Translations under genes and position numbers: made by a program
In this document: positions 47,218 through 57,019 of the stretch, piece after piece
Layout: each line of letters starts with the position of its first letter
Numbering within the stretch: the first letter of the stretch is position 1
The notes under the pieces: generated by a model
Database searches by the model: none
The model's input: the letters and a program-made list of their open reading frames with translations, nothing else
Told to the model about the DNA's origin: nothing
NCBI RefSeq assembly: GCF_007922615.2
Contig: NZ_CP042301.2
Coordinates: forward strand, 806,001-870,000
From: Nitratireductor mangrovi
GTDB lineage: Bacteria > Pseudomonadota > Alphaproteobacteria > Rhizobiales > Rhizobiaceae
Length of the DNA stretch: 64,000 bases
Direction: 5' to 3'

Positions 47218-47294
47218 GCGGGTGTAGCTCAGTCGGTTAGAGTGCCGGCCTGTCACGCCGGAGGTCGCGGGTTCGAGCCCCGTCACTCGCGCCA
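47218..47294 (+). tRNA. tRNA-Asp(GTC)
   Basis: A 77-base tRNA with encoded CCA. The acceptor GCGGGTG pairs with CACTCGC (one G-T), the D-arm has GCTCAGTCGG, the anticodon stem CCGGC/GCCGG encloses CTGTCAC (anticodon GTC), and the T-arm is GCGGGTTCGAGCCCCGT. Confidence 0.97.
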
Positions 47295-47514
47295 GTCTTT
47301 TCAAGCACTTAGCCATAGCGCGCCGCTTCAGAACTCTGAATCCCCGACCGGCAATTCAGAGTTTCCGCCCGGCCTGTCCGCTCCGCCGCGCGGCGCGAGC
47401 TTTGCCCGCATTTTCCTTGACCCATGGGCGGTTTTTTACGACCTTGCCGGCAAAGCTGTCCGGGGGATCGCCGACCTTGCGCGGCTGCGGGCAGATGATG
47501 GCCGGGACGTTCCG

Positions 47515-49098
47515 ATGACCTTGCATCTAGAACATACAGCCTCCGCAAAAGCCTCCGGCGGCAACGGCGCCAGCACCGAGACCGAACTGAAGCTGATCGT
47601 GCCGGCCGATCGTCTTGCCGCGCTATCTTCGTCAGACGTCATAGAGAGGCATGCCCGCAATCGCGGCACCGTGCGCCAGTTGAACGCGGTCTACTACGAT
47701 ACGCCCGACCGCGCCCTTTGGCGAGCGGGGTTCGTGCTCAGGGTGCGGAAGAAGGGAAGCCGCTACACCATGACGGTCAAGTCGACGGGGCCCGTCGACA
47801 ATGACCTGCTCGGCCGCGGTGAATGGGAGGCATCCGTGCCTGGTATCGAACCGGCGATCGCCATGCTTGCCTCGCAACTCCCTCAGGACTTTCCGGACGT
47901 GGCGCAGGAAACCTTGCGGCCGATCTTTGCCACCGAGGTCAGGCGCCGCGCGCGCATGCTCGATCTGCCTGACGCCTCGATCGAGTTGGCTGTCGACGAG
48001 GGCCGGATCGTGGCCGACGATCGCACCGCCCCGATCAGCGAGCTCGAATTCGAGCTTGAGAGCGGCGAACCAACGGCACTCTACGACCTGGCGCTCGACC
48101 TGATCGAGCACGGCCCTGCCGACGTCAGCCTGCGCAGCAAGGCTGCGCGCGGCTTCGATCTCGCGCTCGACCGGCCGCCGGCCTATGTCAAGCCAGGCAA
48201 ATCCGGCGTCGACCGCAAGGCCAGTCTTGACGATGCGTTGGCCTCGATTCTCGGCGCTTCCTTGCGGCACCTTCTGGAAAACAAGCCCGCTGCGATTGAC
48301 GGCCGCGATCCCGAGGGGGTGCATCAGGTGCGGGTCGCGCTGCGGCGGTTGCGGGCGATCCTGAAGGTGATGGCCAAGGCGATTGGCGCGCCCGAGGCGG
48401 CGGTTTTCGGGCGCGACGCGCGCTGGCTGGCTTCACAGCATGGCGACGCGCGCAACTGGGATGTATTCCTCTGCGAGACGATTTATGCGGTCGAGCGCTC
48501 TTGCCCGGAGGGTGGCGATTTCAACGCATTGCGCGATGCGGCGTCGCGCCAGCGGGAGGGTGGCTACGCCAAGGCGCGCGCCGCGCTCGCCGACCCGCGG
48601 GCGCAACGCTTCCAGCTTATGCTGGCACGCTGGATCGAGCGCCGCAGTTGGGGCTTTGCGGCTCCAGAACAGGCACTGTCGACGCTGAAGGCGCCGGCAG
48701 GCGGCTTCGCCGCGACCGTGCTCGAAGCACAGCATCGCAAGGTCTTGAAGCGTGGCAAGCGTTTCAACAGGATGTCCACGGAACAGCGCCACGAACTGCG
48801 GCTGGCGGTGAAGAAGCTGCGCTATTTGACCGATTTCCTGTTGCCGATCTGCGCGACGGGCAAGAAGGCGGCGGCTTATGCCAAGTCCTTGTCAAGGTTG
48901 CAGGACGGTCTTGGTCGCTACAACGATATGGCGACGACGGCCAGCCTGCTGCAGGCGGTCGCGAATGATGAGGCGCCACGCGGCTTGCATGCCGCCTGCG
49001 GTGCCATTCGCGGCTGGCAGGCGCGTGATCTTGCAGAGCTTGAGACTGGTCTGCAAGCACTCTGGGACAAGTTTCGCGACCATAAGAAACCCTGGTAA
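47515..49098 (+). CDS. CYTH-CHAD domain protein
   Basis: A 527-aa cytoplasmic protein. The N-terminal CYTH domain starts with the E-x-E-x-K motif (Glu22, Glu24, Lys26) that binds triphosphate and metal; the inorganic triphosphatase branch is likely. The C-terminal half (about 230-520) is a CHAD domain of helical bundles with conserved H-Q-V-R-V-A-L-R-R-L-R and K-K-L-R-Y-L-T-D-F, thought to bind polyphosphate. The ATG at 47515 was chosen; the frame upstream passes through tRNA-Asp and cannot be coding. Its role in polyphosphate biology is inferred from the family. Confidence 0.92.
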   Translation: MTLHLEHTASAKASGGNGASTETELKLIVPADRLAALSSSDVIERHARNRGTVRQLNAVYYDTPDRALWRAGFVLRVRKKGSRYTMTVKSTGPVDNDLLGRGEWEASVPGIEPAIAMLASQLPQDFPDVAQETLRPIFATEVRRRARMLDLPDASIELAVDEGRIVADDRTAPISELEFELESGEPTALYDLALDLIEHGPADVSLRSKAARGFDLALDRPPAYVKPGKSGVDRKASLDDALASILGASLRHLLENKPAAIDGRDPEGVHQVRVALRRLRAILKVMAKAIGAPEAAVFGRDARWLASQHGDARNWDVFLCETIYAVERSCPEGGDFNALRDAASRQREGGYAKARAALADPRAQRFQLMLARWIERRSWGFAAPEQALSTLKAPAGGFAATVLEAQHRKVLKRGKRFNRMSTEQRHELRLAVKKLRYLTDFLLPICATGKKAAAYAKSLSRLQDGLGRYNDMATTASLLQAVANDEAPRGLHAACGAIRGWQARDLAELETGLQALWDKFRDHKKPW

Positions 49099-49192
49099 GC
49101 GGGGCGTCGGATGTCCGCGGCAAGTGTCGAACCGGCCACGACACAAGTTCCAATGTCCCAACGCCTGCAATGACTTGCAGCGGCTTCCTGAT

Positions 49193-52100
49193 TCAGCCAG
49201 GGAGCACCTTCTCCATCTCGTCTTTAGCTTTTTCCGCCGATCGCTCCTTGACCGGGCCGTAGCCTCGGATCTGCATTGGCAGGGCCAGGGCGTCGGCGAG
49301 CCGATCGATATTGTCCGCGCAAAGTTCCTCCAACGCCCGGTCGATCTTTTTTTGGTACCAGCCGATCAATGCGCGCTCCAGACGCCGGTCGGTGGAATAG
49401 CCGAACGGATCGATCGCCGTGCCGCGCAAGCTCTTCATGCGCGCCAGCACAGCGAGCGGCAGCCTGATCCATGGCCCGAACGCACGCTTGCGCGGGCGCC
49501 CACGCGCATCCTTGCCGGAGGGCAGGAAGGGTGGGGCGAAATGGTGCACGATGCGGAAATCGCCCTCAAACGCGTCCTTGAGGCTTGAAGAGAAGCCAGC
49601 CCGGGTGTGCAACCGCGCGACCTCGTATTCATCCTTGTAAGCCATCAGCTTGAACAGCGAGCGCGCCACCGCCCTGGTCACCTTGTCGGAACCATGCGAG
49701 GTCTCCGCGGCACGCACCTTGTCGATGATCATCCGATACCGCGCGGCGTAGAGCTCGTCCTGATAGTCAGTCAGGAACGCCTCGCGCTGCGTGATGATCT
49801 CGTCGAGCGTCTCCTGTGGCAGCGCCCTCGGCTCGATGATCCTGGCCAGCCGCTCGGGATGAGCCTGTGCCACGCGTCCGAGCAGGAAGGCGCGATGGTT
49901 TTGCTCGACGGCGACGCCGTTGAGCGCGATTGCCTGGCGCAAAGCTTCCAACGAGACCGGTACCAACCCTGCCTGCCAGGCGAAGCCGAGCATCATGACA
50001 TTCGCGAATACGGAGTCACCGAAGAGCCGTTCCGCCGCTCGGTTGGCGTCGAGCGCCTGGACGTTGTCCGCGCCCGCGGCGGCGGCGATGGCAGCGAGAC
50101 GATCGTCGATCCTGAGGCTTGCGTCGCGGTGACGCACGATGTCGCCGGTCGGCATCTGGGCAAGGTTCACCGCCGCCTTCATGCCCGGCCGGTAGGCCAT
50201 CGAGGCCTTGGGCGAGGAGGAGACCACGATATCGCAGCCGATCAGCGCGTCGGCGGCGCCCTTGTCGATGCGAACCTGATGCAGGTGGTCCGGCGTCTTG
50301 GCGATACGGACGTAGGACAACACCGGGCCGAATTTCTGAGCAAAGCCGGTAAAGTCGAGCACCGAGGCGCCTTTGGCTTCCAGATGCGCGGCCATCGTGA
50401 CCAGTTGCCCGACCGTGATCACGCCGGTACCGCCGACGCCGGTGATCAAGAGGTCGTACGGCTGGTCAAGCGCGGCAAGCTCGGGTTCGGAGAGGTCGGC
50501 CGCGATCTGCGCGAGGTCGACCTCCACGCCCGTCTTCTTGCGGCGTGTTGCGCCTTCGACCGTGACGAAACTCGGACAGAAGCCGTTGATGCAGGAAAAA
50601 TCCTTGTTGCACGAGGACTGGTTGATGCGCCGCTTGGGGCCGAACTCGGTCTCGACCGGTTCCACCGACAGGCAGTTCGATTCCACCGAACAGTCGCCGC
50701 AACCCTCGCAGACCAACTCGTTGATGAAGGCGAATTTCTTCGGGTCCTCCGCCTGGCCGCGCTTGCGCCGCCTGCGCTTTTCGGTAGCGCAGGTCTGTTC
50801 GTAGATCAGTACGGTCACGCCTTCGATCCCGCGCAGTTCGCGCTGGACCGTGTCCATCTCGCGGCGGTCGTAGATCGTCGTTCCCGCAGGGAAGTCACTC
50901 GTGCGGAACTTTTGCGGCTGATCGGAGACGAGGGCAATGCGCTCGACGCCCTCCGCGCGTACCTGATGCGCGATCGACTGCACACTGACCGGGCCATCAA
51001 CCGGCTGCCCGCCGGTCATGGCAACCGCATCGTTGAAAAGGATCTTGTAGGTGATGTTCGCCTTGGCGGCGACGGCCTGCCGGATCGCCATCGAACCGGA
51101 ATGGTACCATGTTCCTTCGCCCAGGTTCTGGAAGACGTGGCCCTTGCCGGTGAAGCGCGACGAGGCGGCCCAGTTGACGCCTTCGCCGCCCATCTGGATC
51201 AGCGAGGTCGTCTCGCGGTCCATCCAACTGGCCATGAAATGGCAGCCGATGCCGGCGAGGGCCTTCGAGCCTTCGGGGACCTTGGTCGAGGTATTGTGCG
51301 GACAGCCCGAGCAGAAATAGGGCGTCCGCGTAGCGCCCTCGACCGCGATCGAGATGGCAGGCTCGCTGTCAATTTTGTCGGCGCGCTCTAGGAACTTCTC
51401 GTCAGGGAAGATGCGGTCGAGCCGTTTCGCGACGATCGGCACCAGTTGCCGCGGCGACAATTCGCCCGTCCACGGGATCAGCCGTTGACCTTTCTCGTCG
51501 TTCTTGCCGACCATGACGCGCGGCTTGTGGCCAGGCCAGTCGTAGAAATATTCCTTGAACTGGCTTTCGATGATGCCGCGTTTCTCCTCGACGACCAGCA
51601 CCTCCTCCTTGTCGCGCACGAAGTCGAGTGCGTCGCGGCGCGCGAGCGGCCACACCATGCCGACCTTGTAGATGTCGATGCCGAGCCGCCGGCAATCCTT
51701 CGCGCCGATGCCGAGCAGGCGCAGCGCTTCCATCAGGTCGAGATGGCCTTTTCCCGTGGTGACGATGCCGAAACGCGCGTTCTTCACATCGTAGATGTGG
51801 CGGTCGATCGGATTGGCTTCGGCGAAGGCGAAGACGGCGTGCTTCTTGGCCTCCATGCGCTCTTCGATCTGGGGACCGGGGAGATCGGGCCAGCGATAGT
51901 GAAGCCCGCCCGGTGGCGGCGTGAAGTCGGGTTCCGTGAAAATACGATCGGGCTGGATCTCGATGGAGGAAGCGGATTCCACCGTCTCGGAGACAGCCTT
52001 GAAGCCGACCCACATGCCGGAAAAACGCGACAGCGCGTAGCCATAGGCGCCGAACTCGAGATATTCGGCCACGCTCGCCGGATTTAGGGTCGGCATGAAC

Positions 52101-52618
52101 CAGGCCATGAAGGCGACGTCGGACTGGTGCGGCATCGAGGACGACACGCAACCATGGTCGTCACCCGCCACGACCAGCACGCCGCCATGTGGCGACGAGC
52201 CGTAGGCGTTGCCATGCTTGAGCGCGTCGCCGGCGCGGTCGACGCCCGGCCCCTTGCCGTACCACATCGCGTAAACGCCAGTGACCTCCCGGCCCGCATC
52301 GGTCTCGACTTGCTGCGAGCCGAGCACGGCCGTTGCCGCCAAATCCTCGTTCACAGCTGGAAGGAATTCGACGCCATTGTCGGCGATCAGCGACTTCGCG
52401 CGCCACAGTTCGAGGTCGACACCGCCCAATGGCGAGCCGCGATAGCCGGATACGAAGCCGGCGGTATTCAGCCCGGCGGCACGGTCGCGGCGGGCCTGGT
52501 CGAGCAGAATGCGGACGAGAGCCTGCGTCCCCGTCATGAACACGCGGCCCGATGTCGACGAATAGCGATCCTCGAGTCGATAGCGCGAATAGTCGCGAAC
52601 AGGTTGGTGCGCGGTCAC
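49193..52618 (-). CDS. Indolepyruvate ferredoxin oxidoreductase, fused alpha-beta form
   Basis: A 1141-aa thiamine diphosphate enzyme that oxidatively decarboxylates aryl or branched 2-oxoacids to acyl-CoA. The N-terminal part matches IorA (G-Y-R-G-S-P-L-G-G). The TPP-binding region includes G-I-G-C-H-F and G-G-E-G-V-N-W. A cysteine-rich segment (C-E-G-C-G-D-C-S, then C-N-K-D-F-S-C-I-N-G-F-C-P) supports iron-sulphur clusters. The gamma-like domain starts L-L-I-T-G-V-G-G-T-G-V-I-T. GTG at 52618 has GGGAGG at good spacing; an earlier TTG at 52645 does not. It is divergent from an Lrp-type regulator that probably controls it. Confidence 0.93.
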   Translation of the reverse strand: MTAHQPVRDYSRYRLEDRYSSTSGRVFMTGTQALVRILLDQARRDRAAGLNTAGFVSGYRGSPLGGVDLELWRAKSLIADNGVEFLPAVNEDLAATAVLGSQQVETDAGREVTGVYAMWYGKGPGVDRAGDALKHGNAYGSSPHGGVLVVAGDDHGCVSSSMPHQSDVAFMAWFMPTLNPASVAEYLEFGAYGYALSRFSGMWVGFKAVSETVESASSIEIQPDRIFTEPDFTPPPGGLHYRWPDLPGPQIEERMEAKKHAVFAFAEANPIDRHIYDVKNARFGIVTTGKGHLDLMEALRLLGIGAKDCRRLGIDIYKVGMVWPLARRDALDFVRDKEEVLVVEEKRGIIESQFKEYFYDWPGHKPRVMVGKNDEKGQRLIPWTGELSPRQLVPIVAKRLDRIFPDEKFLERADKIDSEPAISIAVEGATRTPYFCSGCPHNTSTKVPEGSKALAGIGCHFMASWMDRETTSLIQMGGEGVNWAASSRFTGKGHVFQNLGEGTWYHSGSMAIRQAVAAKANITYKILFNDAVAMTGGQPVDGPVSVQSIAHQVRAEGVERIALVSDQPQKFRTSDFPAGTTIYDRREMDTVQRELRGIEGVTVLIYEQTCATEKRRRRKRGQAEDPKKFAFINELVCEGCGDCSVESNCLSVEPVETEFGPKRRINQSSCNKDFSCINGFCPSFVTVEGATRRKKTGVEVDLAQIAADLSEPELAALDQPYDLLITGVGGTGVITVGQLVTMAAHLEAKGASVLDFTGFAQKFGPVLSYVRIAKTPDHLHQVRIDKGAADALIGCDIVVSSSPKASMAYRPGMKAAVNLAQMPTGDIVRHRDASLRIDDRLAAIAAAAGADNVQALDANRAAERLFGDSVFANVMMLGFAWQAGLVPVSLEALRQAIALNGVAVEQNHRAFLLGRVAQAHPERLARIIEPRALPQETLDEIITQREAFLTDYQDELYAARYRMIIDKVRAAETSHGSDKVTRAVARSLFKLMAYKDEYEVARLHTRAGFSSSLKDAFEGDFRIVHHFAPPFLPSGKDARGRPRKRAFGPWIRLPLAVLARMKSLRGTAIDPFGYSTDRRLERALIGWYQKKIDRALEELCADNIDRLADALALPMQIRGYGPVKERSAEKAKDEMEKVLPG

Positions 52619-52762
52619 GAAAGCCTCCCGTTGCCGGATACTCAATCCTAACCGAAACCGGTCGGAATTTCTGTTCAGATTGACGGCGTCATGACATCGT
52701 GCTGAAAGAATGTACCATTCTTGAGCTCAATTGCGGTCGACCCTTTCACGGAGCTGGTGGCT

Positions 52763-53224
52763 TTGGCGAGACTGGAAGCACAGGATCGACGCCTGTTGCG
52801 CATCCTGCAAGGCAACGGGCGCATCTCGAACCAGGAACTGGCGGAGGCGGCGGGGATGTCCGCCTCGGCCTGCTGGCGTCGGGTGCGCGCGCTGGAGGAG
52901 GCCGGTGTGATACGGCGCTACGCGGCGCTGGTCGACACCCAGAAGGCCGGCATGGATTTCCATGCCATCGTTCACGTCTCGCTGACCCGGCACGATCACG
53001 GTCATGTCGACACTTTCATCGACGAGGTTACCGGGCGCCCGGAGGTGCTCGACTGTTTTGCGACCACCGGGGAGGCGGACTATCACCTGCGGGTCGTTTG
53101 TGACGATCTCGCCGCCTACAACGCCTTTCTGGAGGGCTTTTTGTTCCGCCTGCCGGGCATTGCCAATGTTCGTACCAATCTGGTGCTGAAGGACATCAAG
53201 CAGGAAACCGGTATCGGCCTCTGA
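52763..53224 (+). CDS. Lrp/AsnC-family transcriptional regulator
   Basis: A 153-aa regulator. The N-terminal helix-turn-helix reads N-G-R-I-S-N-Q-E-L-A-E-A-A-G-M-S-A-S-A-C-W-R-R-V, followed by an RAM ligand domain ending in a conserved V-R-T-N-L-V-L-K. TTG at 52763 has GGAG 9 bases upstream and gives the usual length; TTG 52721 and GTG 52757 are other options. It is divergent from the indolepyruvate oxidoreductase gene and likely senses an aromatic or branched amino acid. Confidence 0.9.
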   Translation: MARLEAQDRRLLRILQGNGRISNQELAEAAGMSASACWRRVRALEEAGVIRRYAALVDTQKAGMDFHAIVHVSLTRHDHGHVDTFIDEVTGRPEVLDCFATTGEADYHLRVVCDDLAAYNAFLEGFLFRLPGIANVRTNLVLKDIKQETGIGL

Positions 53225-53451
53225 GACCCAGCTTTTGGCTCCACAGCTGTTGGCCGCGCCGGCAATTGTAAGGGCTTTGTGACAGGCGGAGCGCCCGTTC
53301 ACCCTGTTCTGGTCAGGTTTCGAAGCCCGCCTTTACAAAGTGCCGGGCCAATTCCAATAATGCGTCACGGCATCCGCCGCATGTCCGGCGCGCGGAGTTT
53401 GACGTCCGCCCAGCGGGCTCCAGAAATACGGACAAATGGGGAGATTCCTTC

Positions 53452-54660
53452 ATGAAGATTGCGTTTCGCAAAGTAATCGCGGCCTCCGTGGCCGCCGTGG
53501 CGCTGAGCGTCGCCGGTGCACAGGCCGAAGACGTCAAGATCGGCTTTCTCGGCGGTTTCACCGGACCGATCGAGAGCTTGACGCCGCCGATTTTCGATGG
53601 CGCCAAGCTTGCGGTGGACCAGGTAAACGCGCAGGGCGGCATTGTCGGCGGCATGCTGTCGATCGTCCAGGGCGATACCACTTGTGTCGACACGACCGCG
53701 GCGTCTGGCGCGGCCGACCGAATGGTGAACTCGGAGAACGTGACCGCACTCGTTGGTCCGCTGTGCTCCGGCGCGACGATCGCAGCAGCCAATACCGCCG
53801 CAATTCCCGGTGGCGTGGTGGTGGTTTCGCCGGCCGCTACATCGCCGGCATTGACCACACTCGAGGACAACGATCTCGTCTTCCGCACAGCGCCATCGGA
53901 TGCCTACCAGGGCGCAATGCTGGCGAAAACCTTGCGTGAGGAAGGCGTTGGCAGCATTGCGATCACCTACGTCAACAATGATTACGGCAAGGGTTTTGCC
54001 GATGCACTTGCCGCATCCTTCGAGGAGCAGGGCGGCTCCGTGGCCGCCAATGTGGCGCACGAGGACGGCAAGGCCGACTACCGCGCCGAACTCGGCCAGT
54101 TGGCCGGGGCGGGTGCCGAAATGCTGGTCGTGCTTGCCTATGCCGACGGTTCCGGCCAGACCGTCGTCCGTCAGGCGATCGAAGGCGGCGATTTCTCGAA
54201 GTTCGCCGGTGGCGACGGCATGATCAGTGGCACGCTGGTGGCCGCGGTCGGCGAGGATGCCATCCAGGGCATGATTGCGACCCGTCCCGGCAGCAGTGAG
54301 ACGCCCGGCACGTCCGTTTTCAATACGCTTGCCGAGGAAGGCGGCGTCAATCCTTCGGGAACGTTCGTGCCGCAAGGCTATGACGCCGCGTTCCTGATCG
54401 CGCTCGCGATCGAGAAGAACGGCAATGGTGGCCGCGAGGGCCTGGCAAAGGCGCTGCGCGAGGTGGCTTCGGCACCGGGCGAGGTTGTCCTGCCCGGCGA
54501 GTGGGAAAAGGCCAAGAAGCTGATCGCCGACGGCACCGACATCAACTACGAGGGCGCCTCCGGCAGCCACGAGTTCGACGAAAATGGCGACGTGCCTGGC
54601 GTCATCATGAAGATGGTGGTCGAGGGCGCCAACTTCGCTGAGGTCGGCCAGGTCAAATAG
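53452..54660 (+). CDS. HAAT-family ABC transporter substrate-binding protein
   Basis: A 402-aa periplasmic binding protein of the second HAAT importer. A Sec signal peptide (1-25, ending G-A-Q-A-E) precedes the Peripla_BP_6 fold: V-K-I-G-F-L-G-G-F-T-G-P and G-P-L-C-S-G-A-T. Two cysteines (D-T-T-C and P-L-C-S) are positioned as the disulphide seen in LivJ-type proteins. It is transcribed toward, not with, its likely permease genes and has its own terminator. It may be under the Lrp regulator upstream. The ligand is probably an amino acid. Confidence 0.92.
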   Translation: MKIAFRKVIAASVAAVALSVAGAQAEDVKIGFLGGFTGPIESLTPPIFDGAKLAVDQVNAQGGIVGGMLSIVQGDTTCVDTTAASGAADRMVNSENVTALVGPLCSGATIAAANTAAIPGGVVVVSPAATSPALTTLEDNDLVFRTAPSDAYQGAMLAKTLREEGVGSIAITYVNNDYGKGFADALAASFEEQGGSVAANVAHEDGKADYRAELGQLAGAGAEMLVVLAYADGSGQTVVRQAIEGGDFSKFAGGDGMISGTLVAAVGEDAIQGMIATRPGSSETPGTSVFNTLAEEGGVNPSGTFVPQGYDAAFLIALAIEKNGNGGREGLAKALREVASAPGEVVLPGEWEKAKKLIADGTDINYEGASGSHEFDENGDVPGVIMKMVVEGANFAEVGQVK

Positions 54661-54686
54661 ACCGCTTTCAGAGCGACAAACGCGAG

Positions 54687-54715
54687 AATGCCCGGGTGAC
54701 CGCCCGGGCATTTTT
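54687..54715 (+). terminator. Rho-independent terminator between convergent genes
   Basis: TGCCCGGG (54689-54696) pairs with CCCGGGCA (54703-54710) around TGACCG, followed by TTTTT. It ends the binding-protein transcript just before the facing livM gene. Confidence 0.85.
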
Positions 54716-54727
54716 CGTCGCCAAAGC

Positions 54728-55996
54728 CTATTCGTACTTGACCGGTTGCTCCGGAATGAGGCCGCGCGGCGCGAAGCGCAGGACCAGCGTAATGGTGAGG
54801 CCGATGACAAAAACACGCATCTGCAAGGCGCGCGTTGCCATGTCTGACGGCGCCTGCCAATCGAAGAGCCGGTCGCCCCAGTAGCTCACCTGATCGAAGA
54901 GGAACAACGCCGCCGGCTCCGACATGGTCCAGATGACGTAGACGAAAAGCGCCCCGAACACGGTGCCAAGATTGTTGCCGGCACCGCCGAGGATAACCAT
55001 CACCCAGATCAGGAACGTGTGGTTAAGCGGCAGGAAGCTCGACGGGTCGAAAATGCTGCCGAACGTGATCAGTGCGCCGCCACCGATGCCGATAATCACG
55101 TTGCCGATGACAAACATCTCGAGCCGGCGCCTGTTGATATCTTTGCCCATCGCCGCCGCCGAGAGTTCGTTGTCACGGATCGCGCGCATCATCCGGCCCC
55201 AGGGCGCGGCCCAGGCCCGCTGCAGGAGCACGAAGATGACGACGATCATGATCGCGGTGACGCTGAGGTAAGCCGACCGCGAAGCGACGAAGCCAAGGTC
55301 TGCGGGGGTTGGTACCGGCCATGGCAGAGGGGAGACGGTGAGGGTGCCGCGCGTTAGCCAGTCTGCATTCTTCAGATAGGCCTTGACGATCTCGGCAATG
55401 CCGAGGGTTGCGATTGCCATATAGTCGGCGCGCAGCCCCAGGGTCAGGCGTCCCATCGCCCAGCCGAGCAGGCCGGCGAGGGCGCCGCCGCCGAGCCAGC
55501 CGACCCACGCCGGAAGGCCAAAGCCACCGACAAAGCCGGCTTCGCCTTCGATGAACTTGGCGGCATCTCCGAGCGCACCCGAGACCGCGAGATAGGTGGC
55601 AGCGCCCGCAATAAGCGTCAGCAGCGTGCGATACTTCTTCGCGAGTCCCAGCCTGTGTGTCTGGCTTGCACCGTAGGTGACGAGCCCACCGACGATGAGA
55701 TAGAGCGCCGTCACGCCGAGCATGGCCGGCCCCTCCGAAGACCAGAACGCGTCGTTGACGGGGAAGGAGAAGAGTACGGTCGTGTAGCCGGCCAGCGCGA
55801 TAAAGCCCATGATGCCGACATTGAAGAGGCCTGCGTAACCCCACTGGATGGTCAGCCCGAGCGCGACGATGGCGAGGCAACTCGCCTCGACCAGCATGCG
55901 CGTGCCGAAGGCCGCTCCCTGGGAGGCGAAGACCACCGCGAGGAGGACGGCCAGGCCGCCGAACAGAACAAGTTCGCGTGTCGCGGGCCGGTTCAT
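54728..55996 (-). CDS. livM: Branched-chain amino acid-type ABC permease, LivM-like
   Basis: A 422-aa permease of the second HAAT importer, larger than usual because of an extra region (about 100-190) containing two hydrophobic helices and a glycine-rich stretch. It has W-G-Y-A-G-L-F-N-V-G-I-M-G-F (the LivM counterpart of the FGHAA segment) and V-M-V-I-L-G-G-A-G-N-N-L-G-T near the C-terminus. The ATG at 55996 overlaps the livH stop by 4 bases. It is the last gene of a livG-livF-livH-livM operon. Confidence 0.92.
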   Translation of the reverse strand: MNRPATRELVLFGGLAVLLAVVFASQGAAFGTRMLVEASCLAIVALGLTIQWGYAGLFNVGIMGFIALAGYTTVLFSFPVNDAFWSSEGPAMLGVTALYLIVGGLVTYGASQTHRLGLAKKYRTLLTLIAGAATYLAVSGALGDAAKFIEGEAGFVGGFGLPAWVGWLGGGALAGLLGWAMGRLTLGLRADYMAIATLGIAEIVKAYLKNADWLTRGTLTVSPLPWPVPTPADLGFVASRSAYLSVTAIMIVVIFVLLQRAWAAPWGRMMRAIRDNELSAAAMGKDINRRRLEMFVIGNVIIGIGGGALITFGSIFDPSSFLPLNHTFLIWVMVILGGAGNNLGTVFGALFVYVIWTMSEPAALFLFDQVSYWGDRLFDWQAPSDMATRALQMRVFVIGLTITLVLRFAPRGLIPEQPVKYE

Positions 55997-57018
55997 TTGA
56001 TCAGCCTTCCACGGAAGATGCCCGTCGGGCGCCAGATCAGCACCGCGACCAGGATGAAGAACGGGATGACGATCTTGTATTCGGTCGGCACGAAAGTGAG
56101 TTGGTTGGGCAATTCGATCCATTCCGGCAGGACGGGCTTGAGCGGCCGCAACAGCACCGACCAGTTGAACACGGCAAGCGTCTCCGTGAATCCGACGACG
56201 AGGCCGCCGGCGATCGCGCCGTAGGGCTGGCCGATGCCGCCGACAATCGCGGCGGCGAAGATCGGCAGCAAGATGTTGAAGCTGAGATCGGGCTTCAGCG
56301 TCACGTCGAGTGCCAAAAGGGTGCCACCGGCCGCGGCCAGGGCTCCGCCTATGATCCAGGTGGCGCGTACCACGGTCTCGGTCGAGATGCCGGAGACGCG
56401 TGCGAGGTCGGCATTGTCGGCGACTGCCCGCATCGCCTTGCCGAGCCGCGAGCGGGTGAGGAAGAAATGCAGTGCGATGATGCAAACGGCCGTGAAGACG
56501 AAAAGCAGCACCTGTGGCTCCGTCACGACGATGAAGCTTTCGCCGACCGGGATGCGGTAGATGTCCTTGGCGCCCACATAGAGCGGCCGCGTGCCGGTGC
56601 CGAAGATCAGGCGGATAAGCCCCTGCATCATCAGCATCACCCCGACGGAGGCCATCACGATGGTCACCGGGCGTACATTCGCGCGTCGCAGCGGCCGGTA
56701 GAACCAGCGGTCGAGTACGATTGCCAGCAGCGCCGTGAGCGCCATCGCGATCGGCAGAAGCACGAAGGCGGTCGGCAGGCCGACCAGCGCGCCGGCGCCT
56801 GGAAGAAGCGCCGTCAGCATCAGCGCGATGAAGGCGCCCGAGGTCATCATGTCGCCATGGGCGAAATGCGCAAAGCGCAGAATGCCGAAGATCATCGTTA
56901 CCCCGACCGCGCCGAGCGCGTAGATCGATCCGATGATCAAGCCGGCGACGATGCCCTTGTTGATGAAGAATACCAACTCGTGGATCGGCATGGCGGCAAG
57001 GAGACCTGTTTCGGGCAT
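55993..57018 (-). CDS. livH: Branched-chain amino acid-type ABC permease, LivH-like
   Basis: A 341-aa permease. It has G-S-I-Y-A-L-G-A-V-G-V-T-M-I-F-G and the R-F-A-H-F-A-H-G motif near residues 48-55, and the coupling loop R-V-S-G-I-S-T-E-T. The ATG at 57018 lies one base after the livF stop. Upstream in-frame sequence lies within livF and is not protein-like. Confidence 0.92.
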   Translation of the reverse strand: MPETGLLAAMPIHELVFFINKGIVAGLIIGSIYALGAVGVTMIFGILRFAHFAHGDMMTSGAFIALMLTALLPGAGALVGLPTAFVLLPIAMALTALLAIVLDRWFYRPLRRANVRPVTIVMASVGVMLMMQGLIRLIFGTGTRPLYVGAKDIYRIPVGESFIVVTEPQVLLFVFTAVCIIALHFFLTRSRLGKAMRAVADNADLARVSGISTETVVRATWIIGGALAAAGGTLLALDVTLKPDLSFNILLPIFAAAIVGGIGQPYGAIAGGLVVGFTETLAVFNWSVLLRPLKPVLPEWIELPNQLTFVPTEYKIVIPFFILVAVLIWRPTGIFRGRLIK

Positions 57019-57019
57019 C

